Positions 1-8,821 of a stretch of DNA of 64,000 nt are shown in pieces. The DNA is taken from contig JACKOP010000002.1 of the NCBI GenBank assembly GCA_024234165.1, positions 733,315-797,314 on the forward strand, read 5' to 3'. Position 1 is the first letter of the stretch. Each line of letters starts with the position of its first letter. A program made the position numbers and the translations under genes. Source of the DNA: Pseudomonadales bacterium. GTDB lineage: Bacteria > Pseudomonadota > Gammaproteobacteria > Pseudomonadales > UBA5518. The notes below the pieces were generated by a model. It saw only the letters and a program-made list of their open reading frames with translations, searched no databases and had not been told where the DNA came from.

Positions 1-2887
1 CCCAGATGTGCCAGACGAAGGGGCGCTGATGGAACAGATCGCAGTGCTGCGTGAAGAAGCCGTCGCGCAGCCAGTCGTCTAGCGTCTTGCCGGCGAAGCC
101 GACCTGCGCAAGCAGACCGTCGAGTTTGGCGGCGGACCACTCGCTGCCGAATGCATCTGCCAGCAGCGCCAGCAGGCGGGCGGCGGCCGGCTGCTCGCCC
201 TTGACAGGATTAAGTGCCACGATGCCATCGTGGTCGGCGTGCTTATCCAGCCCGTCAGGGCCGAGCGCCGGGCAGTCGAGGAAGCTGGAGCCCGTCTGGC
301 GCGGCCAGCGGTAGCCGGCGAGGCGCGCGACAGCCACCTGCAGCGGTGCTTCGCAGCCGCTTGGCACCCCGTCGAACAGCCACTGCGTTGGATCTTCCGA
401 GTGCGGCTTTGGGAGACCCTCCGGGTACTTCTCAATGGCGACTTGCTGCCAATGTGCGAGATCGAACGGAACCTTGACCAACGTGGCGTTGGTGACGTTT
501 AGCTTTTGATCGACCCGGCGAACGTCTTCGAGGAACTGCGACGAAGAACAGTACGACCAGAGTGCGGGTAGATCGGCCGCGTCATTTGGGACCATTACGG
601 CACATGTCATGTCGTACGGTGTGCCGAGATACGGCGCTGGGGGCAAGGTCCGCATTTGCCCGACCGCGACCCCTAAGCGGCCCCAGATTGGACGCCCCTT
701 CACTCCATTACCCAGTACCTGGGTGAGCGCGCCATCGCCCTGTTCCCAACGCAGAATCAGCTCTCTGCCGCTAGACCATGGTCCGTCATTACTCGCGCTC
801 TGAGTTGGTTCCCACGCCTTGCCGAGAACCTGCTGCTCCCAGAACATCTGCATGAACTTCGGGTTGTCCCCTGAGGTAAGCCCTTGGTACGCGCCCGCAC
901 AAGTACCCAGCAAAGGCAATGCCGACGGTGCATCAAAGGTGATTCGTGCATCGGGATTACCGACCTGCTCGGCTTGGGTCACAACGCGCGCAGCGTCGCC
1001 GAGCAACGTGGCGTCCTTTTGCTCCGGCGCCACCCCCCCACTGGCGTCCCACCCACCGAAGCAATGCCCGTCCTCCGCCCGGCGGCGCGACAGCGCGAGC
1101 AAGGCGACGTTCACCACTTCGCCGCTTATGGTCTCGAAGGCGCGCGGCCCCAGCCGCGCCACCACATCCCACTGCGCCTCTGCGAGCAGCCGCTGGCGCA
1201 GCTTCTTGTAGGTGCCGAGGAACAGCCAGTTCTGCGGCGTGACGAGCGACGTGCTGCCACCTTCGGCGCAGAAGTCCAGGCAGCGCTCGACGAAGCAGGT
1301 GGCGAGATCGGCCTTGGAATCCGGGTGATGCCCTTCGCAGTATTCCTTGAGCACCTTGTCCTGCTTGCCGCGACCGAGATATGGCACGTTGGTCGCCACG
1401 AGCGTGAAGCGGCCGGCAAGAATCTGCGCCGCCTTCGCCAGCCCCTGCGCCGCAACCGCCATCTCCGCAAGCTCCGCCGTCTGTGCTTTCCCCATCACCT
1501 GCACGAGCAGTGGTTCCAGATCGTCGAAGCCGTGCTCGACCAGATCGCCACCGGCTGCGCGCGGGTCGATCAGGCTGCCGAGCCAAGGCGCGCGCGCGAA
1601 GAGGTCGTACAGCCGCTCGAACCCCCGATTCATCGCGTCCGAGAACAGGTTGTCCTCGGTGCCCAGCAGATCGGTCTTCGGCGGCACCGGCAATGCCTGC
1701 GCGGCCCGCTCCGCGAGCTTGAGCCACTCGCCTTTGGATACGCCGAGCGACAGCCCCGAGCAGGCCAGGTGCAATGTTGGAAGTTGCCGGTAGCCGATCC
1801 TCCGCCAGGCGGCCAGCGCAAGGTTGAAGGCCGCGATCTGCGTGCAGCGCGGGTCGATCTCGAGCCCGAACAGGTTGTCGCGCAGCACGGCCTCGATGGC
1901 GGCCTCTGCCGAGAGCCGCTCTTCGGCGGCCCGCATCGCGGCGAGCATTGGTAGTGCGAACACCAGGAAATGCCCGCTGCCCATGCAAGGGTCGAGCAGC
2001 GTGATGTGCTTGGCCGCCTTGGGCCACCCATCGAACGTCCCCGCAGCGGGACGCCACGGATTTCCTTCCTCACGCACGAAGCGCAAGTAGGTCCACGCGG
2101 CATCGCCGACCGCGCAGGCCGCGCGCAGCTCGTCCTCGTTCGATGCCGATTCGGCTAGATGCGGGCTTGCCGCGAGCACCTTTCCTGCCCACCACGCGCC
2201 CAGCGTGTTGTGCAGCAGGAAGAGCACCATGTAGTCCTCGGTGAACAACTGCGTCACCGCCGGCAGCTCGTCGGCCCCGATCTTCTTCTCCGACCGGTTG
2301 ACCTCTTCCTTGCGGTCCGCCTGCCAGTACTGGTACACCCACCCGAGGCTGTCGTCTGCGATGAACACGTCACGCGGCAGCGCCTTCATCAGGTCTTCGA
2401 GTGCCGAACGCGTCTCCGGTGGAAGCGCCACTTCGAGAACCGGATCGCCGGAGCGAAAGATCTGCGGCAGCATGCGTTGCGCGTAGTCGGCGGCGAGCTC
2501 GAGCCAGTCGCGCGCTGAAGCGCGGGCCAGCTCTTCGCACTCCGCCAGCGAGATCGCCACGCCGGACTGCGGCTCGATGAGAAGTTCGCACTCCGCCAGA
2601 TAGCGGGCGAAGAGCATCCGATGCCAATGCTCGTAGGCGCATTCGGTTGCGAGCCGATCGATGCCCTGCACGCCGCGCCGATCGTCGCGCCGGTCGCCGA
2701 GCTGCCGACCGTGCGCGCGCAGCCGATTGCGCAACTCGCGCTGCGCCGGCGTCATGCTCGGCCAAGGCTCGTGGTGGTGCACGGCAAGCTGCTCGATGAT
2801 CTTGCGCGCGCCAGCTTCGGCGGTGCGGCGGGCCGCTCGCACGGTGTTTTCGAGTGAGCGGCGAAGCTCACGGGAGAGGGTTGGCAT
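1..2887 (-). CDS. pglX: BREX adenine-specific DNA methyltransferase PglX (3' end beyond window)
   Basis: PglX is the N6-adenine methyltransferase of BREX phage defence; it marks host DNA and is needed for phage exclusion. From the ATG at 2887 an open frame of 962 codons continues without a stop to the left edge, so the C-terminus is missing. The class I AdoMet motif LDPCMGSGHFL is visible near 2000-2030. Motif IV near 1380-1400 reads NVPY instead of the usual NPPY. The stretch FVWHIWD at the left edge is typical of the PglX C-terminal half. The start lies 1 nt past the end of the DUF4276 gene, so it is cotranscribed. Identification rests on this fold plus adjacent brxA, brxB and brxC. pglZ and brxL are expected further left. 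Confidence 0.9.
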   Translation of the reverse strand, partial: MPTLSRELRRSLENTVRAARRTAEAGARKIIEQLAVHHHEPWPSMTPAQRELRNRLRAHGRQLGDRRDDRRGVQGIDRLATECAYEHWHRMLFARYLAECELLIEPQSGVAISLAECEELARASARDWLELAADYAQRMLPQIFRSGDPVLEVALPPETRSALEDLMKALPRDVFIADDSLGWVYQYWQADRKEEVNRSEKKIGADELPAVTQLFTEDYMVLFLLHNTLGAWWAGKVLAASPHLAESASNEDELRAACAVGDAAWTYLRFVREEGNPWRPAAGTFDGWPKAAKHITLLDPCMGSGHFLVFALPMLAAMRAAEERLSAEAAIEAVLRDNLFGLEIDPRCTQIAAFNLALAAWRRIGYRQLPTLHLACSGLSLGVSKGEWLKLAERAAQALPVPPKTDLLGTEDNLFSDAMNRGFERLYDLFARAPWLGSLIDPRAAGGDLVEHGFDDLEPLLVQVMGKAQTAELAEMAVAAQGLAKAAQILAGRFTLVATNVPYLGRGKQDKVLKEYCEGHHPDSKADLATCFVERCLDFCAEGGSTSLVTPQNWLFLGTYKKLRQRLLAEAQWDVVARLGPRAFETISGEVVNVALLALSRRRAEDGHCFGGWDASGGVAPEQKDATLLGDAARVVTQAEQVGNPDARITFDAPSALPLLGTCAGAYQGLTSGDNPKFMQMFWEQQVLGKAWEPTQSASNDGPWSSGRELILRWEQGDGALTQVLGNGVKGRPIWGRLGVAVGQMRTLPPAPYLGTPYDMTCAVMVPNDAADLPALWSYCSSSQFLEDVRRVDQKLNVTNATLVKVPFDLAHWQQVAIEKYPEGLPKPHSEDPTQWLFDGVPSGCEAPLQVAVARLAGYRWPRQTGSSFLDCPALGPDGLDKHADHDGIVALNPVKGEQPAAARLLALLADAFGSEWSAAKLDGLLAQVGFAGKTLDDWLRDGFFTQHCDLFHQRPFVWHIW

Positions 2888-2888
2888 A

Positions 2889-3509
2889 TCAGGGCCCCCC
2901 GAATCGGCCTTCGAGCGTCGCGAACAGCCGCTCGCAGTGCGGGCAACGCTCGCGCGCCTTGCCTGGATCGACCCGCGCGAGCAGGGCCGAAGCATGATTG
3001 ATCTTCCCGTAGGCGCCTTTCGAGGTCTTCTGCGTCGCGCGCCCGAGCGCCTCGTAGATCGACTGCTTCGGTTCCTCTTCAAGGTTCTTCCGCCTCGAAA
3101 GGCGATTGGACTCGAAGTTCTTGCCGTAGTAACCGGCCATGGCATCCGGATCCGCGACCAGCCAGGCTTCCATGCATTGAGCCATCAGATGCACCTGGGG
3201 CTCGAGCGCCGTCTTGATCGTCCAACCGTCTCCTTCGCGACGGCGCAGGTGCTCGCAAGGCGGGCACGTCACCTCTTCTTCCGAATCCACGAGCAGGATG
3301 TGAAGCACCTCTGTGTCGTTCGCCACTGCACGATTCCAGCGCCGAAACGCCTGCTCGCGGCCGCCAAGGGCGACCAGTCGCCAGCGCCAGCCCCTGGAGT
3401 CCGCGAACTGCCTGAGCGACCGCAGGAACGCATCCATGCCCTGGCGCAGCTGGGCCTGCGTCTCCCGAATGTCGCCGCCCCCCTCGAGGTAGATGACGAC
3501 CTCCTTCAC
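2889..3509 (-). CDS. DUF4276 (TOPRIM-like) protein, nested in the BREX operon
   Basis: This 206-residue protein is a DUF4276 member, a family regarded as TOPRIM-like and usually paired with an ABC-type ATPase. The N-terminus has YLEGGGD, placing a Glu where TOPRIM folds need one, and an acidic strand HILLVDSEEEV lies near residues 69-80. Cys pairs CPPC (about residue 82) and CPHC (near the C-terminus) could bind zinc. The start is GTG, overlapping the upstream ATPase stop by 4 nt (GTGA), so the two are translationally coupled. By analogy with OLD and PARIS systems I infer a nuclease or toxin effector released or controlled by the ATPase. PARIS proper uses a different TOPRIM family (DUF4435), so this is a relative rather than PARIS itself. 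Confidence 0.75.
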   Translation of the reverse strand: MKEVVIYLEGGGDIRETQAQLRQGMDAFLRSLRQFADSRGWRWRLVALGGREQAFRRWNRAVANDTEVLHILLVDSEEEVTCPPCEHLRRREGDGWTIKTALEPQVHLMAQCMEAWLVADPDAMAGYYGKNFESNRLSRRKNLEEEPKQSIYEALGRATQKTSKGAYGKINHASALLARVDPGKARERCPHCERLFATLEGRFGGP

Positions 3510-4723
3510 GGGTTACCCCCGAGCTCGCCGATGCGCCACAGGTCGCCGAGGCGGTATCGGTCGAGCCAGTCCTGAACCCTCGCCGACTCGATCCGCCGCA
3601 ACTGACTGGCGCCGGCAATGCGCTCGCAGACGAGCACCGATTCGGCGTGCTCGGTCAGCGCGGACACCAGGACATCAGAGTGGGTCGTCACGATGAGCTG
3701 GATGCGTTCCGATGCCGCCACGAGCAGCTCGGCGATCAGGGCCAGCGCGTCGGGGTGGAGGCCGAGCTCGGGTTCTTCGATACACACCAGCGGCGGCGGC
3801 GCCGGATTGAGCAGGGTCGCGAGCAGCGCCAGGAAACGGATCGTACCGTCCGAGAGGCGAGTGGCCGGTATCGGTGAAGCGAAACCGGATTCATGCAGGT
3901 AGAACTGGACGGTTCCCCCGATCACCCGGGTGCTCATCCGCTCGAACCGCGGGAAAAAGCGCTTCAGGCAACGGTTGAATTCCGGCGCGTGGCCGCGGTG
4001 GTCGAGTTCGTTGAGCACCATCCCGAGATTGGCGCAGCTCGGCAGCAGCACGTCGCCGGGCAATGCGGCCGACTGAGGCTTTCTCAGCTCCGCATAGCGC
4101 CCGAAGCTCCATTCGCGAAAAGTCTGGATACGCTCGAACTGGCCCCCGAGCCACGCCACTTCCGGGTAGAGATCGGGTTCCTTGCGTTGCGACAGCACCG
4201 ATTCGTCAGGCCGCAGCATCTGGCGTTCGATCCGTCTGGCCACATAGTCCGAGGCCCGCGGCTGCTCGACCCTGAGGGGTTGTTTACGGGTGTTGATCGC
4301 GGGCTGACCACCTTGAAACCGATAGTAGAAAAACACGTCTTTCGCATTGGGTACCCGTCTCGAGGCCTCTTCCAAGACCTCGTCCACGATCTCGAGACGA
4401 TGATTCACGGCGCGAAATGCGAGCCGGTAGCGAAGGTCTCGCACGTTCGTCGGGCTGGGCGCCAGCGTGACTTCGATCGCCGCATCGCCCTTGCCGTCCT
4501 TGCCCTTCCAGAGCCATTCCTCGGCGCCGCCTCCATCGCGGATCGCGTTGGCGAACGCCGTCGGCGTGGCATGCAGTAATTCGAAAGCTTCGATCAGATT
4601 GGACTTGCCCGAGCCGTTCGGGCCGATCAGGACATTGAGATTGCGCAGCTCGATGGGTGCGCTGTCCGGGGCGAAGGAAAGCAGCCCCGACAGGCCGATG
4701 CTCTTGAAGCTCAGTGGATTCAT
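3506..4723 (-). CDS. ABC/RecF-like AAA ATPase paired with DUF4276
   Basis: A 405-residue ATPase of the AAA_15/AAA_21 (OLD, RecF-like) type. Walker A is GPNGSGKSN near residue 40, the ABC signature is LSDGTIRFLAL, Walker B is CIEEPELGLHP, and a switch histidine sits in TTHSDVLVSAL. There is no fused nuclease domain; the following DUF4276 gene supplies the TOPRIM-like partner. The chosen ATG at 4723 has a strong GGAGGG site and lies 16 nt after the end of brxC. ATPase plus TOPRIM pairs of this kind are often found inside BREX operons as accessory defence, which fits its position between brxC and pglX. I infer it senses a phage trigger, perhaps an anti-BREX protein, and restrains the effector. 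Confidence 0.8.
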   Translation of the reverse strand: MNPLSFKSIGLSGLLSFAPDSAPIELRNLNVLIGPNGSGKSNLIEAFELLHATPTAFANAIRDGGGAEEWLWKGKDGKGDAAIEVTLAPSPTNVRDLRYRLAFRAVNHRLEIVDEVLEEASRRVPNAKDVFFYYRFQGGQPAINTRKQPLRVEQPRASDYVARRIERQMLRPDESVLSQRKEPDLYPEVAWLGGQFERIQTFREWSFGRYAELRKPQSAALPGDVLLPSCANLGMVLNELDHRGHAPEFNRCLKRFFPRFERMSTRVIGGTVQFYLHESGFASPIPATRLSDGTIRFLALLATLLNPAPPPLVCIEEPELGLHPDALALIAELLVAASERIQLIVTTHSDVLVSALTEHAESVLVCERIAGASQLRRIESARVQDWLDRYRLGDLWRIGELGGNP

Positions 4724-4739
4724 CGCGGCCCTCCCGTCT

Positions 4740-7700
4740 TCATTGAATGAGCACTGGCCCATCGGCAATGGCAGCGAGCAGCTTGCCCTTCTGCCGTATG
4801 AGCCACCCATCTACATCGTCCGGCGTCCTGAGGGTGACGCGCTCAATGGCCACCGCTCGCACCCTCGGCTCCAGCAGCTTGGCGGCACGTTCGATGGCCT
4901 GCTGGACCCGCCCCGCAATCGCGTCCCGTTCGGCCAAGGCGACCTTCAATGGGCGACCATCGAGGTGCCGGCCAAGCACATCGTCGCTGGACACGTCGGG
5001 CTTCACGGGTACCGTGAGGCCGACGGCAGCGAGGATGCCGGCCTGCTGCGTCGGGTCGAGCCTGGTCCAGTTCTCGTTGCCCGCCAGCGCGGCGAGCGCC
5101 TGGTCGTACGCGGCGGTGTGATCGGCATGCGCGCCGTTCACGGCCTCACGCAGCAGGCCGGCAATGGCCACCCGGATCGGCGCGACGGAATCCGTCGGCT
5201 CCAGCAGCAAGCGGTGCGTGCGGATCGCCTCGATCTGGTCCAGATGCGATTGCATGCCCGGCAGATCGCCGGCATGGCGCGCGAGATGCTCGACCACCGC
5301 CCACGAAGGCAGGCGCTTGGCGGCCAGGTCGCGCGCCGCCGTCCAGGTCTTGATGCGCGATTCGAGGTCGGCGGCCCTGTCCTTGATCGCAACGAGTTGC
5401 TCGTTGCCCACCAGGCGCTGCATGTCCTCGATATCCGTCACAGCCGGTTGCAACGGCAGCGGCGCGTCGCCACCGGCAGCTCGCGCGAGGTTCACCAGCG
5501 CGGTCAGGAACTCGGGTGCCTTGGCACCCTCTTCGCCGCTCTTGCATGGAACGAGCTGCGTCAGCAGCTTTCGCAGCAGCAGCCGGTCCTGGACCGACAG
5601 CGTCGCGTGCTCGACACGGAACTCGGCCTTGGCAATCTTGTTCTGATCGAGCTGCCCCAGGGTGACCGCAGCACCGTTAGAGGTGGCCGTGATGTGCTGC
5701 GACCGGTGCAGTGCGATCAGTGCCGCGTCGATCGCGTCCTGCGGCCAGCCATAGGGCGATGCGCGCAAGGCCTTGCGGATTTCTCCGCCGATCTTGCCGG
5801 CACCGATCGCCGAGATCACCTGCAGGCAGACCGGATGCTTGTCCGTCGCATCGGCATGGCCGACGCTCTGGAAGGGCTGATCCGCGCCGTCGCGTGCCCG
5901 CTTGATCGCCGCTTCCCACGCGCCGGAGTCCGCGTCCTTGAAGCGCGGGAACAGACGGACCAGCGAGTCCGCGGCGCCATCGCGGATGCGCTCATCGAGC
6001 GTCAGGCGGATCAGCTCGCTGCCGCCGCCCTGGAAGACCTTTGCGTTGGCCACGATCTCGCGCACCAGGCGGTCGCGCTCGCCCGCCGCCTTCGCGTAGC
6101 GGCTGTCCATGCTCTGGCGCGCCTCGCGCCCCTCGTCCCCCGTGGGGATGCCTTTGGCGGCGAGGGTCTGTTGTGCGGCTTCCGCCTCGACGATCAGGCG
6201 GCGCAGGTCTTCGGCCGACTGACGCGGAATGAAGACGTAGAGGATGGGGCTCGTCGCGCCGGCGCTGCGCGCGGCATCGACCATCCGCTTCTCGGCGGCC
6301 GCCCAGCCATCCTGAATCCACACCGGGATGCTGGCGCCGTCGGTGCCCGGCGGCGTGGCATCGCGCGAGATCAAAAACTGGCGCGGCTCCTTGGCGGCGC
6401 CCTGGATCAGCTTGACGGCACGAACGATCTTGTCGGTCTCGGAATAGAGGAGCTGGTCGCGCTGGAACTGAACCGCTGCGTCGTCGTTGTTGAGCTTCGT
6501 CTGGCGGTTGCGAAACTCGCGATCCCATTCGCTCCCCTCGCGCGTCTGCAGCCGGTACTCGTCGCCCACCTGCATGAGAACGCCGTCCTTGGCCAGCTTC
6601 TCGAGAACGGCTCCGACATCGGAGCGCAGCTTGCCGTTGTCGGCCGTCAGGTCTTCAACCAGCAGGTCGGCCAGGTGCTCCCTCTTGGCGCGCACGCCGA
6701 TGTCGGCCCCGCTTTCGCGGGTGAGCTTGCCGATCAGGAAGACGAGTCCGCAGACACGCTGCGCCAGTGCGCCGTCGGACTTGCCGACCTGGATGATGCG
6801 TTCGTTGATCTCGCGCAGCAGCACGCCGGTGTTGACCATCTCGGGCGCGAGCGCCTCGAACAGCTCGTCGCCGGGAACCACGGCCCCGAGGGGACGGCCG
6901 GAGATCTTCTTGATCGCGTCGTAGATGATGCGAAGTTGGGAGCGCAACTGGCTGTGCGTGCCAGCGGCGTCGATCTGCCGGAAGCAGTTCTCCCAGAACC
7001 GCCGGCGCACCGGCAGCAGCGGGTAATCCAGGGCGATGACGGCGCGGTCTTCGACGACCTCACCGATGCGCGTGCCCTGCAACTGCCGCGAGATCTCGCC
7101 GGCGTTGGCGTCGAGCAGCTTGCGGACCTCGCCCACCGACGCGGGCTTCTTGTGCAGCAGGACCTTGCGCGTCACCTGCTCGACTTCGGCGTCCGACAGC
7201 GGCACGCGGATCGTGAAGCGATCCATCAGCTTCTGCAGCAGGGGCACGTCCGTCAGCGCGCTCTGCCCCGCGCCCACGATCATCACCTGGCTGTCGAGCT
7301 GCTTGCACACGGCCTCGGCGACCTCGGTCACGAGCACCGAGCGATCGTTGGATTCGCCGATGTACTGCTGCACCTCGTCGAGGATGAGCAGGACGCAGGG
7401 CGTGCGACCGTCGCGGCCGTGGAGCTTGAGTGCCTCTTTGACGGTGGAGAGGAACTCTTCGGTCGTGATGTCGCGCGCCATCGGCGGGTAGCTTGCGCGC
7501 AGCGTTTGTCGCGCTTCGGCCTCGCTCGATGCATAGCCCGGATCGCAGGCCAGCAGCGCCTTCGCGATCGGGCCGCTGACGTACAGGTTGTTCAGTTCCC
7601 GGTCGAATGCCTTGCCGGCGGCCTCGACCGAAGCCTTCGCTTTGTTGAACCAGCCCTGCGAATGCAGCCACAGGCAGAAGCGCGCCTGAGGGTACTGCTC

Positions 7701-8186
7701 CGGCAGACCCACTGAGCGCAGCAGGATGCCCAGGATCGTGAGCCTGACCTGGTCGGTGGTTCCGCTGGGCAGCGAGCCCGCCGCCGCGAGCAAGCCGCCG
7801 GCGCGCCGGCCTGCGGTGTCTAGCTCGCGCAGGAGTTCGCGCAACTCGTCCGGCATGGCGGGGACGATGGCTCTGGCGGTCGCCCCGTCTGGAAAGGCGG
7901 TGTCCTGCCACAGGTGGCACAGCATCTTCAGCAAGTGCGACTTGCCGCTGCCGAAGAAGCCGCTGACCCATGCGGCCTTCTGGTTGGTCTTGCCCAGACT
8001 GTCGAGGTACGAGCGGATGATCCTCTGCACACCGTCGGCGTACTGGCCTTCGCACACGAACGTCGAGAGCTCGCCGCGCAGCTCTTCGAGCGCCTTTGCG
8101 TTGTGGCTGTCGACGATCCGCGCCTGCCCCTGGTTGACCAGGGGGAAGGCATCCGGATCCCGCTGCAGGACGTCCTTGATCTTCAT
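4740..8186 (-). CDS. brxC: BREX P-loop ATPase BrxC (PglY-like)
   Basis: BrxC is the large AAA+ ATPase of BREX, needed for host methylation and phage exclusion. This one is 1148 residues, within the usual range of about 1200. Walker A GFFGSGKSHLLK lies near residues 76-87 and Walker B LLILDEVQQY follows in the same domain; the long C-terminal half is helical and rich in charged residues. The opening MKIKDVLQRDPDAFPLVNQGQ is characteristic of the family, so the ATG at 8186 is chosen over further in-frame sequence upstream. It has a GGAGG site and overlaps the brxB stop by 4 nt (ATGA). No frame disruption is seen. Confidence 0.95.
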   Translation of the reverse strand: MKIKDVLQRDPDAFPLVNQGQARIVDSHNAKALEELRGELSTFVCEGQYADGVQRIIRSYLDSLGKTNQKAAWVSGFFGSGKSHLLKMLCHLWQDTAFPDGATARAIVPAMPDELRELLRELDTAGRRAGGLLAAAGSLPSGTTDQVRLTILGILLRSVGLPEQYPQARFCLWLHSQGWFNKAKASVEAAGKAFDRELNNLYVSGPIAKALLACDPGYASSEAEARQTLRASYPPMARDITTEEFLSTVKEALKLHGRDGRTPCVLLILDEVQQYIGESNDRSVLVTEVAEAVCKQLDSQVMIVGAGQSALTDVPLLQKLMDRFTIRVPLSDAEVEQVTRKVLLHKKPASVGEVRKLLDANAGEISRQLQGTRIGEVVEDRAVIALDYPLLPVRRRFWENCFRQIDAAGTHSQLRSQLRIIYDAIKKISGRPLGAVVPGDELFEALAPEMVNTGVLLREINERIIQVGKSDGALAQRVCGLVFLIGKLTRESGADIGVRAKREHLADLLVEDLTADNGKLRSDVGAVLEKLAKDGVLMQVGDEYRLQTREGSEWDREFRNRQTKLNNDDAAVQFQRDQLLYSETDKIVRAVKLIQGAAKEPRQFLISRDATPPGTDGASIPVWIQDGWAAAEKRMVDAARSAGATSPILYVFIPRQSAEDLRRLIVEAEAAQQTLAAKGIPTGDEGREARQSMDSRYAKAAGERDRLVREIVANAKVFQGGGSELIRLTLDERIRDGAADSLVRLFPRFKDADSGAWEAAIKRARDGADQPFQSVGHADATDKHPVCLQVISAIGAGKIGGEIRKALRASPYGWPQDAIDAALIALHRSQHITATSNGAAVTLGQLDQNKIAKAEFRVEHATLSVQDRLLLRKLLTQLVPCKSGEEGAKAPEFLTALVNLARAAGGDAPLPLQPAVTDIEDMQRLVGNEQLVAIKDRAADLESRIKTWTAARDLAAKRLPSWAVVEHLARHAGDLPGMQSHLDQIEAIRTHRLLLEPTDSVAPIRVAIAGLLREAVNGAHADHTAAYDQALAALAGNENWTRLDPTQQAGILAAVGLTVPVKPDVSSDDVLGRHLDGRPLKVALAERDAIAGRVQQAIERAAKLLEPRVRAVAIERVTLRTPDDVDGWLIRQKGKLLAAIADGPVLIQ

Positions 8187-8746
8187 TGCACTCCTCCATC
8201 CCCGTGCAGGGTGATGGGCACGGCCATGTAGTTCCAGCCGTCGCGCGCATCGAGCAGGCGGTAGTTGCTGCGCTCGAGATGCCCGGGAAAGAACACCACG
8301 AGGCGGCCCTTGATGTCGGACTCGACCATCTTCAGGATGTGCGACAGCCGAGCGAAGCCGAACAGCGTGCCAACGCCGAACAGCGCAACGACGGAGTCGT
8401 CGGTGATCTCGGGGCCGTTGAGGACGGCGCGAAGCCGTTCGGCGACGTACTCGGGGAACTCGGCCTGCAGCTTGAGCTGGAGGTCCTCGGGCGCGGCGAA
8501 GTACTCCTCGCGGTAGTCGTCGGCTGCCATCCACGCGGCGAACGCCTCGGAAATATCCAGCTCGTGCCAATCGTGTCCGGCCTGTCGTGTCGCCGTCTCG
8601 AACGCCACCTTTCGTGCCCGCAGCGTCCGCTCCAATTCCTTGTCGTATACGAGCATGACCACACGCTGAGCGCCCGAGACGGTTCGCTGCCAGGGCGTCG
8701 CGATGTGGCGACCAAAACGATCTGCCAGGTCTTCGATGCGGGCCAT
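8183..8746 (-). CDS. brxB: BREX protein BrxB (DUF1788)
   Basis: A 187-residue DUF1788 protein, the usual length for BrxB, a small conserved BREX component of unclear biochemistry. The family signature is seen in the C-terminal half: LFGVGTLFGFARLSHILK followed by GRLVVFFPG and a terminal WNYMAVPI segment. It lies between brxA and brxC, its normal position, and its stop overlaps the brxC start. No convincing Shine-Dalgarno precedes the ATG; instead the start sits directly against a 9-bp inverted repeat (8747-8780), so its translation may depend on that structure or on readthrough from brxA. Confidence 0.93.
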   Translation of the reverse strand: MARIEDLADRFGRHIATPWQRTVSGAQRVVMLVYDKELERTLRARKVAFETATRQAGHDWHELDISEAFAAWMAADDYREEYFAAPEDLQLKLQAEFPEYVAERLRAVLNGPEITDDSVVALFGVGTLFGFARLSHILKMVESDIKGRLVVFFPGHLERSNYRLLDARDGWNYMAVPITLHGDGGVQ

Positions 8747-8821
8747 GTCAGTACCGCCCGGCCGTTCCGAAGGTACTGACAGCCCCCTCGGGGGGAAGCG
8801 AACGCAGTGAGCTTGGGGGCT
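8747..8821 (-). promoter_or_regulatory. Inverted repeat and hairpin between brxA and brxB
   Basis: The 75-nt gap holds two dyads. Arms GTCAGTACC (8747-8755) and GGTACTGAC (8772-8780) are perfect 9-bp complements separated by 16 nt, with the first base touching the brxB start codon. Next to it, AGCCCCC (8781-8787) and GGGGGCT (8815-8821) can close a larger hairpin around an inner C/G-rich stem, ending at the brxA stop codon. There is no T-run, so it is not a standard intrinsic terminator. It may protect mRNA, attenuate, or control brxB translation. A dispersed repetitive element is an alternative. Confidence 0.55.

Noticed and set aside
3506..3509. Calling the ATPase/DUF4276 pair PARIS
   Set aside because: PARIS is defined by a DUF4435 TOPRIM partner; DUF4276 is a different family, so only a PARIS/OLD-like label is justified.
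4467..7715. A 1082-codon open frame on the plus strand
   Set aside because: It lies opposite brxC and the ATPase gene, has no family motifs and shows the low-complexity composition of an antisense shadow in GC-rich DNA.
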